34,639 nt of DNA from contig CAAGJN010000037.1 of assembly GCA_900770255.1 (NCBI GenBank), positions 1 through 34,639 of the forward strand, in the 5' to 3' direction. The notes beneath the pieces are model-generated. The model was not told the origin of the DNA. It saw nothing but the letters and a program-made list of their open reading frames with translations, and made no database searches. The translations under genes and the position numbers were made by a program. The DNA is from Clostridia bacterium (lineage in GTDB: Bacteria > Bacillota > Clostridia > Oscillospirales > Acutalibacteraceae). Position 1 is the stretch's first letter; the number at the start of each line of letters is the position of its first letter. Below, piece after piece: positions 23,880-32,063 of the stretch.

Positions 23880-24986
23880 ATGAAGTTTGTTTGCGGCACG
23901 GCGGAGCTCTCAGAAGCCTGCCTCAACGTACAGAGGGCGGTATCGACTAAGACGTCGATTCCCGCAGTCGAAGGAATTCTCATAAAAGCAGTCAGCGGCC
24001 GGCTTATGCTCACAGGCTACGATCTGGAGCTCGGCATCAACACATCTATAAAGGCTACCGTTGAGGAGGAGGGTTCGATAATCATAAATGCCCGCATCCT
24101 CTGCGATATTCTTCGAAAACTGCCGGGCGATAGCGTACGATTTGAGGCGGACGCGAGACAGCTCGCAAGCATCGTCAGCGGTAATGCAAAATATTCGCTC
24201 ATCGGCATGAGCGCTGAGGAATATCCCGAGCTTCCTTCAGTCTCCGGAGGCTATCCGATAGTGATAAATCAGGGCGTGCTCAAGGATATGGTGCGTCAGA
24301 CTATCTTTGCAGTTGCAGTCAACGATAGCAAGGTTGTCCATACGGGCGTCAAGTTTGACATACAGGACAATGTATTGAAGCTTATAGCTATAGATGGCTT
24401 CAGGCTCGCCGTCAGAAAAGAAAATATAGACTATTCAGGCGAGGATATTTCATTTATAGTCCCCGCAAAGACTCTTTCGGAGATTATGAAGCTCATGAAC
24501 GATGACGACGGCAGCATATCGCTCGGAGTAGGAAAACGCCACATCGTTTTTGAAATAGATTCCTACAGCGTCGTTTCGCGCCTGCTTGAAGGTGAGTTTC
24601 TCAACTATGAGTCGGCTATTCCTCAAAAATGTACGACTAATGTCAGGGTCAAAACCCGAGATATGATAGATTCTATTGACCGCGCGTCGCTGATAATCAG
24701 CGAAAAGTACAAGAGCCCCATAAAGTGCATTTTCAGCGATAATGTAATAAAGCTCTCGAGCGTCACCTCGCTCGGAACGGCGAGCGACAGTGTATCAGCT
24801 CAAATTGAGGGAGACGACGTTGAGATCGGCTTTAATAACAAATATCTCACTGACGCTCTGCGCGTTGCGGACACAGACGAAGTAAAATTAAAATTAAACG
24901 GCCCCGTTTCGCCGATAATTATTCTCCCGCCCGAGGGCGACAGCTTTCTGTTCCTCGTTCTGCCCGTGAGAATAAAGTCCGAATAA
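23880..24986 (+). CDS. dnaN: DNA polymerase III beta subunit (sliding clamp)
   Basis: A 368-residue processivity clamp that encircles DNA as a dimer of three-domain subunits. The N-terminus MKFVCGTAELSEACLNVQRAVSTKTSIPAVEGILI and the C-terminal segment ending LFLVLPVRIKSE (the hydrophobic-pocket region IILPPEGDSFLFLVLPVR) are characteristic. GGGAGG lies eight bases before the ATG. It is the first gene after the origin-like region and heads dnaN-S4-recF-remB. The usual dnaA neighbour upstream is missing. Confidence 0.97.
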   Translation: MKFVCGTAELSEACLNVQRAVSTKTSIPAVEGILIKAVSGRLMLTGYDLELGINTSIKATVEEEGSIIINARILCDILRKLPGDSVRFEADARQLASIVSGNAKYSLIGMSAEEYPELPSVSGGYPIVINQGVLKDMVRQTIFAVAVNDSKVVHTGVKFDIQDNVLKLIAIDGFRLAVRKENIDYSGEDISFIVPAKTLSEIMKLMNDDDGSISLGVGKRHIVFEIDSYSVVSRLLEGEFLNYESAIPQKCTTNVRVKTRDMIDSIDRASLIISEKYKSPIKCIFSDNVIKLSSVTSLGTASDSVSAQIEGDDVEIGFNNKYLTDALRVADTDEVKLKLNGPVSPIIILPPEGDSFLFLVLPVRIKSE

Positions 24987-24995
24987 GAGGCAGCT

Positions 24996-25241
24996 ATGGT
25001 TAAAAAGATAAAAGTAAGAATAAAAGAAAAGCCGGTAATTGAAAAGAAGATAGACACGGATTTTATCCGCCTTGACTCATTTTTAAAGCTCTGCGACGCG
25101 GTGGTGACCGGCGGACACGCGAAGTTCGTCATTCAGGACGGAGAGGTTAAAGTAAACGGTGAGGTCTGCACCTCGCGCGGCAAAAAGCTCCGTCCCGGCG
25201 ACTGCGCGGAGTTTGAACACAGGATATATAAAGTAATATAG
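24996..25241 (+). CDS. S4-domain RNA-binding protein, YaaA/RlbA type
   Basis: An 81-residue S4-domain protein. The segment FIRLDSFLKLCDAVVTGGHAKFVIQDGEVKVNGEVCTSRGKKLRPGD is the S4 RNA-binding fold, and the gene sits between dnaN and recF where B. subtilis has yaaA (rlbA), implicated in large-subunit ribosome work. It carries a basic N-terminal extension of about 20 residues. GAGG lies upstream of the ATG, and recF starts two bases after its stop, so expression is coupled. Confidence 0.93.
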   Translation: MVKKIKVRIKEKPVIEKKIDTDFIRLDSFLKLCDAVVTGGHAKFVIQDGEVKVNGEVCTSRGKKLRPGDCAEFEHRIYKVI

Positions 25242-25243
25242 AT

Positions 25244-26344
25244 ATGTATGTTACACAACACAAAGCAAAAGATTTTCGAAATCTTGAAAACGCCGTTATC
25301 TCGCCGGACAGATCGATAAACATAATTTTCGGCGAGAACGGCCAGGGTAAGACTAACCTCATAGAGAGCATATGGCTTTTTACCGGCTGTCACAGTTTCA
25401 GGACAAGAAAAAACATTCAGCTTATACGCGAGGGCTGCGAGCGCAGTGAGCTCGATATAAGCTTTTTTGCTTTTGACAGAGATCAGACTGCAAAAATAGA
25501 GCTCAGCGACAAAAAAAATGTGTGGATAAACGGAGTCAAAAAAGACACTCCGCGCCGGCTTATCGGCGAATTTCCGGCGGTCATGTTCTCTCCGGCGACT
25601 TTGGCTATAGTAAAGGACGGACCGGGAGAGCGCAGAAAGTTTATAGACATTGCAATAAGCCTGGTTAAGCCGAATTATGCAGGCGTGCTCTCAAAATATA
25701 TCAAGACGCTCTCAGAGCGCAATGCGCTGCTGAGAAGCGCTGCGGTTAATAACGAAGTCAGCGATGATATATTCTTTTCGTGGGACACTCAGCTCGCCGT
25801 GACCGGAGCTAAAATATTAAAATATCGTTTTGAGTATATAGATATGATCAAAAAACAGGCGGCAGAGAATTATTACGGCATCACCGCAGGGCGCGAAAAG
25901 CTCGAGATGAGGTATGATACGTTTTGTAAGGCCTCGGATTTTGATGAGCAGAAAGCGGCTCAGACGATGCTCGAAAACCTTGAAAAAAACAGGGAGACTG
26001 ATATAAGGCGTCAGTTTACCGGCACAGGCCCGCATAAGGACGATCTGTCATTTTATATAAACGGAAGAAGCGCCCGTATTTACGGTTCGCAGGGTCAGCA
26101 GCGCTCATGTGCGCTTTCTCTGAAGCTCGCCGAGGCTGATATTCTTGAAAAAATAGCGGGTGAGAGTCCTGTTATTTTGCTCGACGACGTGATGAGCGAG
26201 CTCGACGACAGCAGACAGGAGCTTCTGCTTGAGCGTCTCGGTTCGCGTCAGGTTTTCATAACCTGCTGCGATCCTTCGCAGCTTCTGAGGCTGCAAAAGG
26301 GCAGGGCGTTCGAAATGACTCAGGGAGAGCTCCGTGAGATATAA
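25244..26344 (+). CDS. recF: DNA replication and repair protein RecF
   Basis: A 366-residue SMC-like ATPase that with RecO and RecR directs RecA to gapped DNA. Walker A is GENGQGKT (30-37), the signature is YGSQGQQRSCALSLKLAE, and Walker B is VILLDDVMSELDDSR. The length is normal. A perfect DnaA-box sequence TGTGGATAA (25521-25529) lies within it but encodes the conserved VWING, so it may be incidental. Confidence 0.97.
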   Translation: MYVTQHKAKDFRNLENAVISPDRSINIIFGENGQGKTNLIESIWLFTGCHSFRTRKNIQLIREGCERSELDISFFAFDRDQTAKIELSDKKNVWINGVKKDTPRRLIGEFPAVMFSPATLAIVKDGPGERRKFIDIAISLVKPNYAGVLSKYIKTLSERNALLRSAAVNNEVSDDIFFSWDTQLAVTGAKILKYRFEYIDMIKKQAAENYYGITAGREKLEMRYDTFCKASDFDEQKAAQTMLENLEKNRETDIRRQFTGTGPHKDDLSFYINGRSARIYGSQGQQRSCALSLKLAEADILEKIAGESPVILLDDVMSELDDSRQELLLERLGSRQVFITCCDPSQLLRLQKGRAFEMTQGELREI

Positions 26345-26358
26345 AAGGAGAAATACGC

Positions 26359-26634
26359 ATGTATCTTCATCTCGGCCAGGATAAGGTAGTCAACATGAAC
26401 GAGATAATAGGGATATTTGATCTCGACACGTCGACTGTGTCAAAGGCCACAAGGGACTACCTCGCAAAGGCGGAAAAGGACGGCATAGTTACGAATGTCT
26501 GCACAGATTTGCCGAAATCTTTTATTGTCTGCGAGGACAGAAACGGTAAGGTGCAGGTCTATATTTCGCAGATATCCTCCTCGACGCTTTTAAAGCGCAC
26601 GCAGTACGTTGACAGCCTTTCGAACCTTAAATAA
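26359..26634 (+). CDS. remB: Extracellular matrix regulator RemB-like (DUF370)
   Basis: A 91-residue DUF370 protein beginning MYLHLGQDKVVNMNEIIGIFDLDTSTVSKATRDYL. In B. subtilis RemB (YaaB) lies directly after recF and influences biofilm matrix genes with RemA, a DNA-binding homologue. AAAAGGAG lies before the ATG, 14 bases after the recF stop, so it is the last gene of the dnaN operon. gyrB and gyrA, which usually follow, are not here. Confidence 0.9.
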   Translation: MYLHLGQDKVVNMNEIIGIFDLDTSTVSKATRDYLAKAEKDGIVTNVCTDLPKSFIVCEDRNGKVQVYISQISSSTLLKRTQYVDSLSNLK

Positions 26635-26872
26635 TTGGATAGTATCACAAAAGCTCAAACCCTGGATAAAACCGTTAAAAATGTTTTCAATATTTATGCC
26701 GTTTCTGCCGATATGTTTTGTGCACGTCGGCCGAGCTTATCAGAAAAAACTTTTCGGATTCTTGAAAAAAATAAGATTTTAAGAAAGCTCGATGAAAAAA
26801 AGTGAGCTTGAAGCCGAGAAAAAATTTTCCGCGGCTGTCGGACCCGTCGCGGTAAAATACAAAAAACTATCA
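26635..26872 (+). other. Intergenic stretch after remB, one weak small frame
   Basis: A 56-codon frame starting with TTG directly after the remB stop (26635-26805) has no ribosome site and resembles no known protein, so it is not called as a gene. Otherwise nothing is seen before the terminator. Confidence 0.4.
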
Positions 26873-26904
26873 CCGGACAAATGCTGTCCGGCGATTATTT
26901 TTTT
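26873..26904 (+). terminator. Intrinsic terminator of the dnaN-recF-remB operon
   Basis: CCGGACA (26873-26879) pairs with TGTCCGG (26885-26891), 5-nt loop, followed by CGATTATTTTTTT. Confidence 0.85.
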
Positions 26905-26943
26905 ACGTATTAATCAAGCTCACATGTTTTGAGGGAGCTTCGT

Positions 26944-28482
26944 TTATTTTACATTTCTCCACAGCGTTCTGTCGAGCGAGCGATACTGTACGGCCTGTGA
27001 AATATGGTCGGAGTTTACGCTGTCGCTGCCGTCGAGGTCGGCGATAGTGCGCGCAATGCGCAGTATCTTATCGTAAGCCCTCGCGGAGAGCTCGAGTTTT
27101 TCGAACACCTTTTCAAGAAGCATCAGCCCTTCGGCGGTCGGTCGGCAGAATTTCTTGGTCTGCGCCGCATCCATCTTTGCGTTGCAGCTTATGCCGCTGC
27201 CTCTGAGCCTCTCGGTCTGTATCTCTCGGGCTGCGTTGACGCGTTTTCTTATATCCGCCGAGCACTCCTCGTCGGCTGTGCCCGAAAGGCTTGAAAACTC
27301 GACCGGCGGAACTTCAATGTGAATATCCAACCTGTCGAGAAGCGGTCCGGACAGCTTTGAGAGATAGCGCTGCACCGCCTGCGGAGAACAGGTGCATTTC
27401 CGCGTCGGGTGGCCGTAATAGCCGCAAGGACACGGATTCATCGCGCAGACGACCATTGTCGAGCAGGGATATGACAGCGACGCGGAGACACGCGAAATGG
27501 TGATTTTCGAATCTTCCATCGGCTGGCGCAGAACCTCCATGGTCTGGCGTGAAAATTCCGGCATTTCATCGAGAAACAGCACTCCGTTGTGCGCGAGCGA
27601 TATCTCTCCCGGGCGCGGTATTGTTCCGCCGCCGGAAAGTCCGGCGGGAGAAACTGTGTGGTGAGGCGCGCGAAACGGCCTTTGAGTTATCAGCGAAACG
27701 CCGTCGGGCAGCGCGCCCGCGACTGAATAGAGCTTTGTTGTCTCAAGGCTCTCCTCAAACGTCATGTCGGGCAGAATAGAGGGCAGCCTCTTTGCGAGCA
27801 TGCTCTTGCCCGAGCCGGGCGGTCCGACCATAATTATATTATGTCCTCCTGCGGCCGCGATCTCGAGCGCCCTTTTTACCTCCGCCTGGCCCTTTACGTC
27901 ACGGAAATCCGGCGCGAATTCGGACGGAGCGTAACTGTCGCGGAAATTGTCGAAGCGTACAGGCTCGATAGCCTCCTCTCCGCGCAGATGTTTTATCAGA
28001 TCTTCGACCTTACCGACGGGAATAACGTCGATGCCCTTGACTACAGAGCTCTCGGCGGCATTGCCCGCAGGAACGAATACGGTCTTTATTCCGGCTTTCT
28101 GCGCCGCGATGACCATAGGCAGAACGCCGTTGACTCTGCGCACGAAGCCGTCGAGCGAAACCTCGCCGATAAACGCGCACGAGTGAGTGTCGCAGTCGAG
28201 CTGTTTTCCGGCGCGCAGCAGGGCGATGAGAATCGGCAGGTCATACAGCGATCCCTCTTTTTTGGTATCGGCTGGGGCGAGATTGATAGTTATCCGACTG
28301 ACGGGAAAAGCGAAGCCTATATTTTTGATCGCAGCGTGAACACGGCTCTTTGACTCGCTGACTGCGGCGTCGGGCAGTCCGACTATATCAAAGCGCGGCA
28401 GACCCTGTGAGATATCTGCCTCGACCTGTACCATATAGCTGTTCATGCCGAAAATGCCCATGCTGTTTATGCGCGAAAACAT
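26944..28482 (-). CDS. comM: Mg-chelatase-like AAA+ ATPase, ComM/YifB family
   Basis: A 512-residue ComM/YifB protein; ComM is a hexameric helicase that drives branch migration during natural transformation in Gram-negative species, while its role in Bacillota is less studied. An N-terminal Lon-like domain begins FSRINSMGIFGMNSYMVQVEADISQGLPRFDIVGLPD. Walker A GPPGSGKS (220-227), a GVLFLDEMPEF Walker B and a Cys-rich zinc segment CAMNPCPCGYYG with KCTC follow. The start is ATG 28482, seven bases after GGAGGG; a nearer ATG at 28488 abuts that site. It is transcribed toward remB, in the place where gyrB usually lies. Confidence 0.93.
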   Translation of the reverse strand: MFSRINSMGIFGMNSYMVQVEADISQGLPRFDIVGLPDAAVSESKSRVHAAIKNIGFAFPVSRITINLAPADTKKEGSLYDLPILIALLRAGKQLDCDTHSCAFIGEVSLDGFVRRVNGVLPMVIAAQKAGIKTVFVPAGNAAESSVVKGIDVIPVGKVEDLIKHLRGEEAIEPVRFDNFRDSYAPSEFAPDFRDVKGQAEVKRALEIAAAGGHNIIMVGPPGSGKSMLAKRLPSILPDMTFEESLETTKLYSVAGALPDGVSLITQRPFRAPHHTVSPAGLSGGGTIPRPGEISLAHNGVLFLDEMPEFSRQTMEVLRQPMEDSKITISRVSASLSYPCSTMVVCAMNPCPCGYYGHPTRKCTCSPQAVQRYLSKLSGPLLDRLDIHIEVPPVEFSSLSGTADEECSADIRKRVNAAREIQTERLRGSGISCNAKMDAAQTKKFCRPTAEGLMLLEKVFEKLELSARAYDKILRIARTIADLDGSDSVNSDHISQAVQYRSLDRTLWRNVK

Positions 28483-28497
28483 CTTCATCCCTCCACG

Positions 28498-28532
28498 AAA
28501 AAATCCCCCGAAAGATCGCTGTCTCTCGGGGG
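28498..28532 (-). terminator. Intrinsic terminator after the lipoprotein gene
   Basis: On the minus strand CCCCCG plus AGAGA pair with TCTTT plus CGGGGG around a 6-nt loop, followed by ATTTTTT. It ends transcription between the lipoprotein gene and comM. Confidence 0.85.
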
Positions 28533-28549
28533 ACTCATGCTTATTTTTC

Positions 28550-29431
28550 TCAGTCTGCCTCGTTAGTTGTGGTGACCGAAGGATCGACCCAGTCCATCTC
28601 GTATTTTTCACCGTATGTATAGATGAAAGAGCAGGGGATGGTACCGATCTCCTGGAGAGTGCCCTCGCCGGTAATGGTCGTGGTAATCTTCTCGTTTCTG
28701 GTGTATTCGACGGACTTTACAACATCGTCCTTAGTGTCAATAACGCAGACGATCGTGCACTCTGTATAGGTCAGCGACTCGATGTCGGTGAAGCTGATAT
28801 AGCCGCTGAGCTTATCTCTGAACTCTTTGACAGCGGCGTTTCTGTCATCAACGGAGCCGAGATTGAACGCCTTCTTGACAATAGCCTCGTCAATGACGCC
28901 TGTCTCGTCGCTGCCCACGGGCTGATTGCTCTTGAGGGTGATAGTCAGCGTGCGCTCGCTGTTATCCTCATTTGCGGTGCATTCGGCAGTTGCAACGTCG
29001 TCAACAGAGAGCATGCTCGACCAGCTCTGACCGGCTACGGGGAAAATCTGAGTCAGATCCTCGCCGTATTTTGTCTCGGCGTTTCTGCTCTTTTCAAAAG
29101 CGCTCTTTGTGCCGCTGAGGATAAATTTCTTGAGCGTGGGGACGGATTTCTCAAGCAGAGTGTTGCGCTCGCCGTCCTCCGTGCCGCAAACTACGCCGGA
29201 TATGTTCTCATTGCTCTGGCTCTTTTTAACTGCGGGCTTTTTGACCTTGACGGCGTTGATGAGGCTGTTATAGTAGTTGACTATAGCGGCCTTATCGGTG
29301 GGCATTTCGGTCTTTGCCTGGACTGTGGTTTCCTCGGTCTCCTCGGCAGCTCCTGCGTCGCAGGCCGCAAATGAGAAGATCATCGCAAACACAAGCAAGA
29401 GAGCGCAGGCGGCATAGATTCGTTTTTTCAT
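28550..29431 (-). CDS. Hypothetical lipoprotein
   Basis: A 293-residue secreted lipoprotein with signal peptide and lipobox FAA-C24, then an acidic Thr/Glu-rich linker (about 25-48). The remaining domain (about 50-285) is mixed alpha/beta without a motif I recognise; it ends in Thr/Glu/Asp. The open frame extends seven codons upstream, but ATG 29431 gives a normal signal peptide; the GGGG ribosome site is about 11 bases from it, slightly long. It is a single-gene unit with promoter and terminator. Function unknown; the call rests on the signal peptide and compositional bias. Confidence 0.72.
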   Translation of the reverse strand: MKKRIYAACALLLVFAMIFSFAACDAGAAEETEETTVQAKTEMPTDKAAIVNYYNSLINAVKVKKPAVKKSQSNENISGVVCGTEDGERNTLLEKSVPTLKKFILSGTKSAFEKSRNAETKYGEDLTQIFPVAGQSWSSMLSVDDVATAECTANEDNSERTLTITLKSNQPVGSDETGVIDEAIVKKAFNLGSVDDRNAAVKEFRDKLSGYISFTDIESLTYTECTIVCVIDTKDDVVKSVEYTRNEKITTTITGEGTLQEIGTIPCSFIYTYGEKYEMDWVDPSVTTTNEAD

Positions 29432-29522
29432 AAAGGTAAAATCCCCTTTCATTTTTCAAGCGGCGGCGCTTAACCGTCAGAAAAGAAACACGCGCCGGTT
29501 CCGCTGCTCTTTAGACTGAATT

Positions 29523-29531
29523 ATTATAACA
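29523..29531 (-). promoter_or_regulatory. Extended -10 promoter of the lipoprotein gene
   Basis: On the minus strand TATAAT (29528-29523) with TGT directly upstream, an extended -10. No good -35 is visible. The rest of the region up to 29699 is AT-rich without a gene. Confidence 0.55.
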
Positions 29532-29699
29532 TATTATTTTATGATATTACAGTAAAAGTTACCTTAATAAAAAATTTTTGTTATAATCATTGAAAAAAAG
29601 CTGGAAAATTTAGCAACATTACACAAAGAAAAAGACATCTAAACTTAACCATATTGCAGAAAGGCGGACAAATACTGTTTTTTGCATTGGAAAGTAAAG

Positions 29700-29732
29700 T
29701 TTCGGCCGGGCTTAACTCAAGCTCGGCCGAAA
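29700..29732. terminator. Hairpin terminator after the M28 peptidase gene
   Basis: TTTCGGCCGGGCTT (29700-29713) pairs with AAGCTCGGCCGAAA (29719-29732) with one G-T wobble and a 5-nt loop. A-rich and T-rich flanks make it usable from both strands; it is the only one for the minus-strand peptidase gene. Confidence 0.75.
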
Positions 29733-29739
29733 ATATTTT

Positions 29740-30981
29740 TTATTCGCTAAGGCCCTTTTCATCGAAACGGAAAGCTGTTTCAAGAGCTATGCCGACGGTG
29801 GCCTCAATCGTCTTTATGTCTAGGTTGTCAGCCGTGTCAAGTCTCGTGTGATAATAGCGCGCGGGCGCGGGATCCATAGCCGCGACACAAACGGCTTTCA
29901 TGCCCGCCTGCGAGACGGCGGCCGCGTCGGTCGCGCCGAAGAAAACGCTCTTGTACGGCATGTCGAGGCCCGTTTCCTTCGCGGCAGCCTTGACAAGCGC
30001 GCAGGCGCTCTCGTCGTTTTTGACCGTGCCCGTCAGATCGCGGGAGTAAATTGCCATAAAATCGTAGTCGCGGATCGTGTCGAGGCCGACGAAAACCGTC
30101 TCAACATCGTTGAGCTCATCCTTGTGAGCCTTGCAGAAAGCTTTTGCGCCGCGGAGTCCCGCCTCCTCAGAGCCGGTGAGGACCACCCAGACCTCGGTGT
30201 TTTCAAAGCGGATATCATGCTGCTGCATGAACTTGACTACCGACATCGAAATAAAGCAGCCGGTCAGATTGTCGTTCGCGCCCATGACGGTGAGCTTTTT
30301 ATTCTCGAAAAAGAGCGCGGCAAAGAGTATGGGGATCCACGCGAGGAAGATATATCTGAACACGTTAAGCGCGCCGCTGTCGGCGGCTGAAAAGCCGTAT
30401 CCCGCGGCGACGGCCCAAATGTTGAGCACAAGGCCGAGTAAAATGCCAAAGAAGCTCAGGCCGATGATCAAAATAAGCAGCTTTGAGCCGCCGTAATAGG
30501 TAAAACGCCACTCGTGAGCGCTGTCGCTGTGGCCGGAGAAAATTATGCGGCGCTTAACCTCGCCCTTGGGTTTTCTGACGGCGATAACGTTGTGCGAGGT
30601 CTTTTTCGGGAAAAACGGATCGATCATCTGCTTGTATAGCAAAAACTCAACTATCGCAAAGATGAGCGACAGGACGCACAGCGCGAGCGAAATGATACTC
30701 AAGCCAAAAAAGAAAAGAACGATCGCGGCAATCATCATGATACCGTCGGCTATTATCCAGCCGAGAAACGCGCCGGGGTGCACGTCGAAGGGTTCGATCT
30801 CGACCTTGTCGCAGGAGCTCTCGAGATCCGCGGCCATGAGCTTCTGGGCCTCATACTCCTGTTCGCTGCCGGCCGCACGCGGGCCGACGTCCTTGCAGAT
30901 CTTTTTGATGCCGCGCGCGGCGTAGTTTGTCATCTCGCGCAGGGCTGACGGAAAGTTTTTGACACTGTCCTGAGCTTTCAT
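29740..30981 (-). CDS. M28-family metallopeptidase with membrane segments
   Basis: A 413-residue M28 (aminopeptidase-like) protein. Likely zinc ligands and catalytic residues are His151 and Asp153 (GHSDS), Asp237 (GANDNLTG), Glu272/Glu273 (TGSEEAGLRG), Asp301 (GLDT) and His378 (YYHTRLD). Unusually, two pairs of hydrophobic helices are inserted in the catalytic fold: about 72-115, before HNVIAVRK, and about 167-224, between the HxD and the next ligand. It should therefore be membrane-embedded. Start ATG 30981 has AAGGAG upstream. It is divergent from the carboxypeptidase gene, sharing a short intergenic region. The substrate and the side on which it acts are unknown. Confidence 0.83.
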   Translation of the reverse strand: MKAQDSVKNFPSALREMTNYAARGIKKICKDVGPRAAGSEQEYEAQKLMAADLESSCDKVEIEPFDVHPGAFLGWIIADGIMMIAAIVLFFFGLSIISLALCVLSLIFAIVEFLLYKQMIDPFFPKKTSHNVIAVRKPKGEVKRRIIFSGHSDSAHEWRFTYYGGSKLLILIIGLSFFGILLGLVLNIWAVAAGYGFSAADSGALNVFRYIFLAWIPILFAALFFENKKLTVMGANDNLTGCFISMSVVKFMQQHDIRFENTEVWVVLTGSEEAGLRGAKAFCKAHKDELNDVETVFVGLDTIRDYDFMAIYSRDLTGTVKNDESACALVKAAAKETGLDMPYKSVFFGATDAAAVSQAGMKAVCVAAMDPAPARYYHTRLDTADNLDIKTIEATVGIALETAFRFDEKGLSE

Positions 30982-31028
30982 AAATAAATCTCCTTCCGAA
31001 AAAATAGTGATTTGCGGGAAAATGCCGT

Positions 31029-31057
31029 TTGACACGGCAGACGTATTGTGTTATATT
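31029..31057 (+). promoter_or_regulatory. Promoter of the carboxypeptidase gene
   Basis: TTGACA (31029-31034), exactly 17 bases, TATATT (31052-31057) with an extended TG. The start codon is about 45 bases downstream of the predicted start point. Confidence 0.85.
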
Positions 31058-31107
31058 TGTTTATCAGCCGAAGAGCTGAATATAGGAGAGGAAAAGAAGG
31101 TAGAGAG

Positions 31108-31962
31108 ATGAAAAGGAATATACGTTCAATAATGGCGATCATTTTAGCGGTTGTGCTCGTCGGGCTCATCGGAACGTATTCGATAATCAAAATCAAGTCG
31201 AATAAGGGCGACAATACAACGTCGAGCGAATCTGTATCCGAGACGGCGAAAACATCTGCCGAACAGACTTCAACCGAGCCGGATACAACAAAAAAAGCTG
31301 AGATGACCACTCAGAAAAAGCCGTCCGCGACCGAGACGAGCGAATATGCCTACGCATACGCCGGCTTCTCTCCGAAGGTGACGAAGATAGATGAGTCGAA
31401 ATGGTATCTGACGCTTGTCAACCGCGACTATATCCTGCCCGCTGATTACACGGTCAAGACCGCAAAGACGGTTATCGATATCTACGGAGGCTACGATCAC
31501 GGCTTGCTTGACTACCGGGTCGCGCCGCACTATATAGAGATGTATAACGCGGCGCTCGAGGACGGACTGAAGCTTTCGCCTCTCTCCGGCTACCGCTCGA
31601 TTGAAAAGCAAAAGAGCAATTTTGAAGCGCGTATCTCAATCTATATGAACCAGGGCTACAGCAAGAAGCAGGCGACGATAATGGCGTCTGAGATTATTCT
31701 TCCGCCGCAGACTAGCGAGCATAACGCGGGGCTGTGCATGGATATCCTCTCGATATATGAGAGCTTTGAGAACACGAAGGAATATGCGTGGCTCCAGGAG
31801 CACGCCGCAGATTACGGGTTTATTTTAAGATACCCCAAGGATAAGCAGGATATCACTCACATCACCTTCGAGCCGTGGCACTGGCGCTATGTCGGCGTTG
31901 AGGCTGCAAAGGAGATCAAAGCGAAGGGGCTCTGCCTCGAGGAGTACCTCGGACTGGCCTGA
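31108..31962 (+). CDS. LAS-family D-Ala-D-Ala carboxypeptidase, VanY/DacB-like
   Basis: A 284-residue membrane-anchored peptidase of the LAS group (peptidase M15B). One N-terminal helix (about 9-29) is followed by a Ser/Thr/Glu-rich linker to about residue 80. The catalytic domain has SGYRS (160-164), SEHNAGLCMD with zinc ligands His205 and Asp212, and EPWHWRYVG with Glu255 (catalytic) and His258 (ligand). It trims the terminal D-Ala of peptidoglycan stem peptides outside the membrane. ATG 31108 is chosen since the longer frame starts upstream of the transcription start. No van genes are nearby, so it is more likely housekeeping than glycopeptide resistance. Confidence 0.9.
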   Translation: MKRNIRSIMAIILAVVLVGLIGTYSIIKIKSNKGDNTTSSESVSETAKTSAEQTSTEPDTTKKAEMTTQKKPSATETSEYAYAYAGFSPKVTKIDESKWYLTLVNRDYILPADYTVKTAKTVIDIYGGYDHGLLDYRVAPHYIEMYNAALEDGLKLSPLSGYRSIEKQKSNFEARISIYMNQGYSKKQATIMASEIILPPQTSEHNAGLCMDILSIYESFENTKEYAWLQEHAADYGFILRYPKDKQDITHITFEPWHWRYVGVEAAKEIKAKGLCLEEYLGLA

Positions 31963-31982
31963 TAAAAGTAAAAATTCAACAG

Positions 31983-32020
31983 AAGCTGCCGCAAAAGAAA
32001 ACTTTTGTGACAGCTTTTTT
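31983..32020 (+). terminator. Intrinsic terminator of the carboxypeptidase gene
   Basis: AAGCTG plus GCAAAAG pair with CTTTTGT plus CAGCTT, with a 2-base internal loop and a 4-nt loop, followed by TTTTT. Confidence 0.85.
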
Positions 32021-32063
32021 CTTTTAAAAATCCCGGTCAAAGCTTTGCTCGGGAGAAATTCGT

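Noticed and set aside
25521..25529. Perfect DnaA box TGTGGATAA within recF
   Set aside because: It encodes the RecF VWING segment and stands alone, so it is not counted as part of the origin element.
26635..26805. A 56-codon TTG-started frame after remB
   Set aside because: No ribosome site, no known family; only the lack of stops favours it.
26792..26932. A small ATG frame MKKSELEAEKKF...
   Set aside because: It runs through the terminator hairpin and its T tract.
28483..28611. N-terminal extension of comM
   Set aside because: The ribosome site before 28482 and the family N-terminus place the start there; the extension also overlaps the terminator of the next gene.
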